From the NCBI GenBank assembly GCA_014523695.1, contig JAATVS010000647.1, positions 1 through 7,296 of the forward strand: a stretch of DNA of 7,296 bases. Direction: 5' to 3'. The stretch comes from Nitrososphaerales archaeon TH5895. GTDB taxonomy: Archaea; Thermoproteota; Nitrososphaeria; Nitrososphaerales; Nitrososphaeraceae. Below are positions 1 through 5,076 of the stretch, piece by piece (positions within the stretch are counted from its first letter, which is position 1; the number at the start of each line of letters is the position of its first letter). The notes beneath the pieces were generated by a model, which saw only the letters and a list, made by a program, of their open reading frames with translations, did no database searches and had not been told where the DNA came from. Both the position numbers and the translations under genes were made by a program.

Positions 1-161
1 CTAATTAAGAACTGGTCAATTTAACCATTCTGAAAGTAAAATCGATATCTTCGTAGTATGAGCTGATTAGTCAGATTCGGGTAATCATTTATCTTGTCGA
101 CTCTGATTACGACACTTTATAGGACTAGTCTGAAGTGATGTAGGAGGTTCAGTATACTTAA
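1..161. other. intergenic, nothing recognised
   Basis: AT-rich stretch at the left edge. Frames are closed by frequent stops on both strands, and no tRNA-like, repeat or promoter pattern was recognised. It lies downstream of the minus-strand membrane-protein relic that ends at 162. Confidence 0.5.
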
Positions 162-521
162 CTAAATTGGGTGCTTCAAATTCATTGAAGCACTGGTTTT
201 AGCGCCTGTTGTCTTTTTGACTTTTTTCATACTATTTGAGATGGACAATAAGGCAAATGAAAAAACGAAGATACCTCCTATCCTTCAAGCAAACCTAAAC
301 AGTGCTCCATAGACTATCAAATCTTGGTCGTAGAAAATAAAACTACCGGTCGAGAGCGAAAGAATTGTTGGATAAATTGCACCAATAAAGATGATTAAAG
401 GCATGCTTATGATAAACCAATATTTGAATTTTCCAATAATAGACGGATAGTAACGCAATAAGTACTGGACAACATCAACCTTTTTTTTGTTATCGGTGCC
501 GGGAGCTACAGATTCGTGCAC
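162..521 (-). pseudogene. small membrane protein relic interrupted by an in-frame TGA
   Basis: The first part is a 78-codon frame (285-521) beginning at GTG. It has a lysine-rich head (DNKKKVD), a YWFIISMPLIIFIGAIYP transmembrane segment and a second stretch ending GALFRFA, then TGA at 285-287. The same frame stays open past that stop for 40 codons to TAG at 162-164. This part encodes a second hydrophobic segment (IGGIFVFSFALLSI) followed by a positive cluster (MKKVKK), as expected for a transmembrane helix with a cytoplasmic flank. The pieces therefore look like one protein of about 119 codons in which a sense codon, perhaps TGG, became TGA. No ATG exists upstream: TAA lies five codons before the GTG and there is no clear promoter, so the 5' end may also be missing. 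From memory the GGI-F-F segment resembles the C-terminus of thaumarchaeal multi-pass membrane proteins, but I cannot name a family. A functional 78-aa protein is the alternative. Confidence 0.45.
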
Positions 522-550
522 TTGAAGAAATCTTTAACAATCAGCTTGCA

Positions 551-571
551 GAAAAAAACAAAAAAGAAAAG
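551..571 (-). terminator. T-rich archaeal terminator of the 752-aa glycine-rich gene
   Basis: On the minus strand, about 65-80 nt past the stop at 634, the sequence is almost entirely T: runs of 4, 5 and 7 Ts broken by single C or G. Archaeal RNA polymerase terminates at such U-rich tracts without a required hairpin. It sits between this gene and the membrane-protein relic, so the two are probably not co-transcribed. Confidence 0.55.
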
Positions 572-633
572 GTAATTGCTTACCTATTGTTCCTTTGCTT
601 AGTCAGTCTTTGTATTCCATTGACCTCTGAAAT

Positions 634-2892
634 CTACCCTGCTCGGGTATTCTGTCTTATGCTGTTGCGTGAGCCACCGCTGTCGCTGCTCTTCTTCTTT
701 TTGTCTTTCCTGTCATGTTTCTTGTCGTCTTTCTTGTCATCTTTCTTCTTATCATCACCGCTCTTCTTCGCATCTCCACCGTCGCCGCCGTCTCCGGCAT
801 TGCCACTGTTAGCTTGGCCACCGTTGCCGCCGTTTCCAGTGTTTCCGCCGTTACCGCCACCGCCGCCAGCTCCGCCATCGCCACCGACTCCTGTTATTTC
901 TCCGCCGTTGCCGCCTTCTGCATCTCCTGTTTCAGCATTTCCGCCTTGGCCTGCTATTACACCGCCGTTGCCGCCATTACCGCCATTTCCAGATGTGGCT
1001 GACTGATCTCCGCCTTCTGCATCTCCGCCTTCTCCTGCAATTACACCACCGTCATTGTCTGTGCTTCCGCCGTTGCCGCCGTTGCCTGTTGTTGCAGCTC
1101 CGCCGTTGCCGCCGTTGCCTGTTTCTGCGTCACCGGTGTCTGCTTCTCCACCGTCTCCGCCATCGCCTGTCTCTGCACTGCCTTCAACACTGTTCTCAGC
1201 GCCAGCCTCGCCGCCAGCTCCACCACTGCCTGATCCGCCTGTACCAGATCCGCCGTTACCTGTTGTTGCTGCGCCACCGGTACCAGATCCGCCGTTACCA
1301 GTTGTTGCTGCGCCGCCGGTACCAGATCCACCTGTGCCTGCTCCGCCTACGCCAGTGTTTCCGTTACCGCCGCCGTCTCCTGTTCCGGTTCCTGTTCCAG
1401 CTCCGCCAGCTCCTGTTGTAGCGCCTCCGCCAGCTCCGCCGTCATTGTCATTTGCACTTCCACCAGTTGTACTTCCACCAGCTCCGCCAGCTCCTCCTGC
1501 ATTGCCGTTACCTCCGCCAGCTCCACCAGCTCCGCCGTCATTGTCATTTGCTTGGTTTCCACCTGTATTTCCGCCAGCTCCACCAGCTCCGCCGATATTG
1601 CCGTTCGCGTCTCCGCCAGTTGTACTTCCGCCAGCTCCACCTGCTCCGCCTCCACCAACGTTGGCTGTACACGTAGCAGGTGCTAGCGTGGCGGAGTTGC
1701 AATTAATATCGCCTGATCCACCGGCTCCTCCAGTATTACCGCCCTGTCCATCACCAGCGTTACCGGTTCCAGTTGCACCTGTACCACCAGTATTACCGCC
1801 CTGTCCAGTTGAAGTTCCTGTACCAGTTGCACCTGAGCCGCCACTGCAGCTGCCTGCATTTCCTACGCCGCCACCCGAACAATCATTGCCTTGGCCGCCG
1901 GATCCGCCTGTGTTTCCACCTTGTCCGTCACCAGCATTGCCTTGTCCTTGGCCTCCTGCTCCTGCGTTAGCATCGCCACTTTCTTCACCAAGACCTACGC
2001 CAACGCCAAGACCTGCACAGCTTGCAATTTCACCACAGTCTGCTCCTTCTCCTTCACCGCCAGTTCCTGGTGCGCCATTGCCTTGTCCGCCGGTTGCTAT
2101 TCCGCTTGGAGCACCATTACCTTGACCACCTGTAGCTCCACCTGATGCAGCGCCTGTTCCTGGTGCGCCATTGCCTTGTCCACCGTTTGCATCGCCTTCA
2201 TTCTCTGCACTACATGCTTCTTGGTCTCCACCCGGGGCTGCACAATCTGCTCCGACAGCGTCACCACTTGGTGCGCCTGCTCCGCCATTAGCCTGTCCGC
2301 TAGTTGCAGGACCTGAAGCCGCACCAGCTCCGCCATTTGCTGTACCTGATGGGGCAGCAGCTCCGCCATTTGCTGTACCTGATGGGGCGCCATTGCCAGC
2401 GATTCCGCTTCCTGATGCATCACATGCTCCCGTTGCTCCACAGTTTAGACCTTGGCCACCAGTGTTGGTCTGACCACCATTTTGATTAGCCGTTGTTGAA
2501 CCACCTGCAGCACCATTTGCCTCACACGCATCCGTTGCACCACAGTTGAGGCCCTGGCCACCATTGGCGTCACCGCTAAGTGCATCTCCGCCTGATGCAT
2601 CACATTGCTCACCTGGATCGCCTGAATCAGCACAGTCAAGTCCTTGACCACCTGCGCCTCCGGCTCCACCTGCTGCACCATCTCCCCCATCTCCACTGTC
2701 ACCGCCAAACGCAACACCGCCGTCACCGCTGTCGCCGCCTGCTCCTCCGTCTCCTCCTTTAATCAATATCTTATATTTCTCCCAGAAATCTGGGGCTGCC
2801 ATCACACTCTTCGGAATAGCTGCTAACATGGTTCCCGAAACCAGTATAGCTGCTACTACTAGAGCAATTGCACTAGAATTTTTACTGTTCAT
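634..2892 (-). CDS. secreted glycine-rich repeat protein with seven cysteine pairs and a lysine/aspartate tail
   Basis: 752 aa, of unknown function; probably extracellular. Residues 1-32 form a Sec signal peptide: MNSKNSS, a hydrophobic core ALVVAAILVSGTMLAAI, and a likely cut after VMA. A short linker with aromatic and basic residues follows (PDFWEKYKILIK). Residues 46-708 are almost wholly Gly with Ala, Ser, Thr, Asn, Asp, Gln and Glu. They contain no Lys, Arg or His and only one aromatic (F62), in GGX-type repeats. Fourteen cysteines form seven close pairs: 87/97, 117/123, 151/157, 217/227, 286/292, 338/349 and 398/408. None lies in the C-terminal half. Residues 709-752 are a hydrophilic Lys/Asp tail (for example KKKDDKKDDKK). 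No sortase motif, C-terminal helix or enzymatic domain is visible. The ATG is chosen because it gives a complete signal peptide and a TATA-like box lies 44 nt upstream. No Shine-Dalgarno sequence precedes it. It is a paralogue of the gene at 5077-6441. A structural matrix or adhesin role is inferred from composition only. Confidence 0.88.
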   Translation of the reverse strand: MNSKNSSAIALVVAAILVSGTMLAAIPKSVMAAPDFWEKYKILIKGGDGGAGGDSGDGGVAFGGDSGDGGDGAAGGAGGAGGQGLDCADSGDPGEQCDASGGDALSGDANGGQGLNCGATDACEANGAAGGSTTANQNGGQTNTGGQGLNCGATGACDASGSGIAGNGAPSGTANGGAAAPSGTANGGAGAASGPATSGQANGGAGAPSGDAVGADCAAPGGDQEACSAENEGDANGGQGNGAPGTGAASGGATGGQGNGAPSGIATGGQGNGAPGTGGEGEGADCGEIASCAGLGVGVGLGEESGDANAGAGGQGQGNAGDGQGGNTGGSGGQGNDCSGGGVGNAGSCSGGSGATGTGTSTGQGGNTGGTGATGTGNAGDGQGGNTGGAGGSGDINCNSATLAPATCTANVGGGGAGGAGGSTTGGDANGNIGGAGGAGGNTGGNQANDNDGGAGGAGGGNGNAGGAGGAGGSTTGGSANDNDGGAGGGATTGAGGAGTGTGTGDGGGNGNTGVGGAGTGGSGTGGAATTGNGGSGTGGAATTGNGGSGTGGSGSGGAGGEAGAENSVEGSAETGDGGDGGEADTGDAETGNGGNGGAATTGNGGNGGSTDNDGGVIAGEGGDAEGGDQSATSGNGGNGGNGGVIAGQGGNAETGDAEGGNGGEITGVGGDGGAGGGGGNGGNTGNGGNGGQANSGNAGDGGDGGDAKKSGDDKKKDDKKDDKKHDRKDKKKKSSDSGGSRNSIRQNTRAG
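1241..1318 (-). repeat. 39-bp tandem repeat, two copies, inside the 752-aa gene
   Basis: Two near-identical 39-bp units start at 1241 and 1280, and a third partial unit starts at 1319. They encode a 13-residue period of the type GTGGAATTGNGGS. The DNA copies differ at only a few positions, so this part of the gene probably grew by recent in-frame duplication rather than by selection on amino acids alone. Confidence 0.75.
2325..2387 (-). repeat. 33-bp tandem repeat, two copies, inside the 752-aa gene
   Basis: Units begin at 2325 and 2358 and share at least 30 identical bases. They encode the 11-residue period APSGTANGGAA. The near-perfect nucleotide identity points to a recent duplication by slippage or unequal recombination. 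Confidence 0.75.
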
Positions 2893-3606
2893 TGTGTAAT
2901 TTCATTGTAGTATACCATTTGTAGATAAACATTTTAAGTAATAATTACATTGACCATTTACATAGAATAATACTCTATTCTAGTTAGATTACTTGATAAT
3001 ATGTAAATCAACCGTATATCTTTTTTGCAATTAAATAATGTTATTGTTTGTTCTAGATTTGTTATACTAAAAAATACTCTAAATAAAAGACACTACTTAT
3101 TACCATATTTAATTTATAGCTAGATATGTTAGGTATAGAAATCAGGAGAACTTGTACGGCCGAGAAAAATTGAGATCTACGCATCTACCACGGGTTGTAG
3201 GAAAACAAATTTAATATCGGCATATGTCAGCGTGGTACTAAACTATCAGACTACCTGAGCGTAGGAACTGTGTATTCATGGATACTGTAGTATATATTGG
3301 AATGATTCTAGCTAACGTGTTCTATTCTTCTAAAATTTGTAATGTCCTACGGCCCGCTACTAAATCGGAATACTAAAGCGTTATACGACCAATCATTGAT
3401 ACAAAAAGACTAATAGATTTATCTTATTTTATATACATCTTAGTACGTCAAATACCTGCATTACTGCTTTCCGATTTATATGTTCCTTTTATTAGTAGAA
3501 TGCATATTTGTTACCTGTAACAAAGTGTTCTTCAAGCATGAACACAAAACAAATTAATTTCTACCCCCAAATTACTCGGAATATAGTGATAAGTTGAAGT
3601 CATATA
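2893..3606. other. gene-poor AT-rich intergenic region
   Basis: About 700 bases upstream of the 752-aa gene. Apart from that gene's promoter I find only very short open frames. The longest I read is a plus-strand 32-codon ATG frame at 3278-3376 with one weak hydrophobic segment and no promoter or ribosome-binding site. A 19-codon ATG frame lies at 3538-3597. Neither is supported as a gene. No tRNA-like fold was recognised. Confidence 0.5.
2931..2940 (-). promoter_or_regulatory. TATA-like box of the 752-aa glycine-rich gene
   Basis: The minus-strand sequence TACTTAAAAT is centred about 44 nt upstream of the ATG at 2892. With the usual archaeal TATA-to-start distance of about 25 nt, transcription would begin near 2910 and leave a leader of roughly 15-20 nt without a Shine-Dalgarno match. 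A second AT-rich element, GTATAC near 2909-2914, is too close to the ATG to serve as a TATA box. Confidence 0.4.
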
Positions 3607-3626
3607 ACGTATGTTGTAACATACGT
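3607..3626. repeat. 20-bp inverted repeat (9-bp arms)
   Basis: ACGTATGTT (3607-3615) and AACATACGT (3618-3626) are exact reverse complements separated by GT. It directly abuts the left end of the 43-bp direct repeat. It could be a regulator-binding palindrome or the end of a small mobile element. No flanking gene start is close enough to decide. Confidence 0.7.
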
Positions 3627-3627
3627 G

Positions 3628-3746
3628 TATGATATTATGATAGATGCATTGTACAGTACCTTCTATAGTACTGTACAATGCCTTCTATAGTACTTGTATG
3701 ATATATGATATTATGATAGATGCATTGTACAGTACCTTCTATAGTA
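3628..3746. repeat. 43-bp exact direct repeat, 76-bp period
   Basis: Positions 3628-3670 are repeated base for base at 3704-3746, an offset of 76. The block is therefore about 1.6 copies of a 76-bp unit. The 12-mer CCTTCTATAGTA occurs three times (3659, 3681 and 3735). The spacer 3671-3703 contains the reverse complement of part of the unit, so the array mixes direct and inverted copies. It lies between genes. Its origin is unknown; a MITE-like element or a duplicated structured locus are options. Confidence 0.85.
3646..3681. repeat. perfect hairpin with 14-bp arms and 8-nt loop
   Basis: GCATTGTACAGTAC (3646-3659) and GTACTGTACAATGC (3668-3681) are exact reverse complements around the loop CTTCTATA. 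The left arm occurs again at 3722-3735, so the right arm could pair with either copy: a short hairpin or one with a 40-nt loop. Neither arm is followed by a clean T-run, which argues against a simple terminator. Transcription of this block is not established. Confidence 0.85.
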
Positions 3747-3755
3747 TATTTTATT

Positions 3756-3777
3756 GTCTCAATAATTCATTGAGGAC
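3756..3777. repeat. short imperfect inverted repeat
   Basis: GTCTCAAT (3756-3763) and ATTGAGGAC (3769-3777) pair with one bulged base across a 5-nt loop. It lies just right of the 43-bp repeat block, and the two may belong to one structured intergenic element. Confidence 0.45.
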
Positions 3778-3790
3778 GACCATGACCTAG

Positions 3791-3994
3791 GACAACCCAG
3801 GCTACTTAGAAAGAAACTTATTAATCTTTTTCAAATTGCCAATACGCAATAGTCGAAAATGCCACAATGCTCTGATTGCATTTACCATGCGTTGTTTATC
3901 TATTCCTATAAATTGGAATAACTATAAAAAATTGGTCAAGAAAGGAGATGACGCCAAAGATGTAGAGAGTTTGAGGATGGTTTTAACCTGCTAG
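3791..3994 (+). pseudogene. possible protein relic, weakly transposase-like
   Basis: A 67-codon open frame follows TAG at 3788-3790 and ends at TAG 3992-3994. The only ATG is internal, at 3887, and leaves 35 aa. The stretch INWNNYKKLVKKGDD recalls the W-x-x-Y-N-x-x-L-V-x-R-G motif near the N-terminus of IS5-type transposases. The rest (AKDVESLRMVLTC) does not continue that family. Its stop overlaps the stop of the minus-strand gene at 3991, sharing the palindrome CTAG. The length is short enough for chance, and no promoter is evident. The repeat-rich block to its left would fit a decayed mobile element, but I treat that as a guess. Confidence 0.2.
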
Positions 3995-4638
3995 TCTTCC
4001 TCTTCTTCGTTTTCACCAGCAGTTTCAATGAGATTGCGAACATCATTCAGCTGGACAGTATCGTCAGCCCTTGCCTTTAGGCCATAGGTTACGACGAACG
4101 GCTCGTCTGATGCAAACTCTAATGCATTTCCACTAAAGATGACGCTACCCGACGCGGATGAGGTTTCAAGTTCGTTTAACCCTATATCCAATCCTTCAAC
4201 TGAAAGGACACCTTCTCGATTCCCAAAATCTTCTGACACTGTAACATTCAACGGCTCAAGAACATTCCAGGAAAAAACATCTACAGGTCTACTTGCCAGA
4301 AATGTTAGTGTTCCAGTATACATGGTTCCATCTTCTCTAGGAGGAAGTACTATTGCTGACTGCGTGTCTTCACGTCCAGGGAGTATACCTGCGTCTGAAG
4401 AGACGATTCCTTTCCATGCAAAATCAGATCCCAATGGAGGATCTTGCTGATCCTGAGATGTAACATTAGACGTTGCAATTCCAGTTAGAAGGTTTTCGTC
4501 TTGCGCATAAATTAGCTCATAGAATGAGGGATATGAAGCCAGAATTAGAGGGGCAATAGTACTGATGACAGTTCCGGTTGCTAGAGCCAGACTTATAAAA
4601 TCTCTAGTCAGAACTACTAGAAATGTATTTTTCAACAT
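3991..4638 (-). CDS. secreted or membrane-anchored beta-rich protein, uncharacterised
   Basis: 215 aa with the start placed at 4638. The frame is open to an ATG at 4770, but the inner ATG is preferred. It begins a compact signal sequence (MLKNT, hydrophobic residues 14-34, likely cut after IYA45), and a TATA-like box lies 27 nt upstream, which predicts a leaderless mRNA. The mature part has two possible N-glycosylation sequons (NVT at 58 and 131). The segment QSAIVLPPREDGTMYTGTL is followed by beta-strand-like patterns and an acidic end (ENEEEED). There are no cysteines in the chosen product and no catalytic motif that I can see. From memory the LPPREDG-x-Y-x-G-x-L-x-F pattern occurs in secreted proteins of ammonia-oxidising archaea of unknown role; a search should confirm this. 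It lies between the two glycine-rich secreted genes on the same strand, but separate promoter and gaps argue for separate transcripts. Its stop overlaps the stop of a plus-strand open frame. Confidence 0.75.
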   Translation of the reverse strand: MLKNTFLVVLTRDFISLALATGTVISTIAPLILASYPSFYELIYAQDENLLTGIATSNVTSQDQQDPPLGSDFAWKGIVSSDAGILPGREDTQSAIVLPPREDGTMYTGTLTFLASRPVDVFSWNVLEPLNVTVSEDFGNREGVLSVEGLDIGLNELETSSASGSVIFSGNALEFASDEPFVVTYGLKARADDTVQLNDVRNLIETAGENEEEED

Positions 4639-4660
4639 TACAAGAGAAGGGATAATATGA

Positions 4661-4670
4661 ACATTTAAGC
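4661..4670 (-). promoter_or_regulatory. TATA-like box of the 215-aa gene
   Basis: The minus-strand sequence GCTTAAATGT is centred about 27 nt before the ATG at 4638. This predicts a transcription start at or within a few bases of that ATG. It resembles the CTTAAA element upstream of the 752-aa gene. It lies inside the longer open frame that starts at 4770 and is the main reason to reject that start. Confidence 0.45.
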
Positions 4671-5001
4671 ATTCTTGACGTAAATTGTAGACTGACGAAG
4701 TAATGTTCCTTGATAGCAACCTTGGGATGTTGATTACTACAAAAGAGACTATAAGAATTTCGCAGTTCAATGAATTTTGCCGTCTACAAGATTAGAAAGA
4801 AAAAACTGCGTATCATCAAGTCATTTGCGAATCGTGATTCTATCTCAAGACAATAACTGTTATGATGGACGATCCCACTTTGCATTGTGAGTGAACGTAC
4901 GAAGAATAATCAACAATCAGAGGTTTACAGCATGCTCACGGCCTAATTCAAATAAGGAAGGCAGGTTAATTCACAGAATTTATTAAAATTATTAAATTTT
5001 C
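4671..5001. other. intergenic region, nothing recognised beyond flanking signals
   Basis: About 330 bases between the 215-aa gene's promoter and the terminator of the 454-aa gene. The part 4671-4770 is open in frame with the 215-aa gene but reads as an unlikely N-terminal extension. The rest has only very short frames and no tRNA-like or repeated sequence that I could see. Confidence 0.5.
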
Positions 5002-5047
5002 AAAAGAAAAAATAAAATGAAGGAGGAGGAGGTTTTTAGCCTTCCTC
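5002..5047 (-). terminator. hairpin plus T-rich terminator of the 454-aa gene
   Basis: About 30 nt past the stop at 5077, the minus strand has GAGGAAGG, then CTAAAAA, then CCTCCTC. These can form a 7-bp stem with one bulged A (plus-strand 5026-5047). T-rich sequence follows (TTTTATTTTTTCTTTT, 5003-5018). Either the T-tract alone or both together would end transcription. Confidence 0.6.
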
Positions 5048-5076
5048 ATTTTTTCCAGTTACCTTATTGATGCTAC

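Noticed and set aside
1055..2125. 356-codon proline-rich open frame on the plus strand, and similar proline-rich frames at 587-1006, 5228-5653 and 5759-6316
   Set aside because: They are the antisense of GGN/GCN codons (CCN/GCN) of the glycine-rich genes. None has a signal peptide, promoter or independent composition, so they are shadows.
634..2892. RTX calcium-binding nonapeptide repeats
   Set aside because: The repeats are rich in Gly and Asp but lack the GGxGxDxUx spacing with a large hydrophobic residue every nine positions, and no type I secretion signal is seen.
634..2892. PE-PGRS-type mycobacterial protein
   Set aside because: GGX composition is similar, but there is no PE domain, a Sec signal is present, and the low-GC archaeal-type flanks do not fit Mycobacterium.
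3278..3376. 32-codon plus-strand ORF (begins MDTVVYIGMILANVFYSSK) with faint likeness to a PQ-loop/SemiSWEET helix
   Set aside because: Too short for the family, the conserved PQ pair is absent and there is no promoter; likely chance.
3607..3777. CRISPR array
   Set aside because: Only two full direct-repeat copies, the repeat is long (43 bp), and the spacer is made of inverted pieces of the repeat itself rather than unique sequence.
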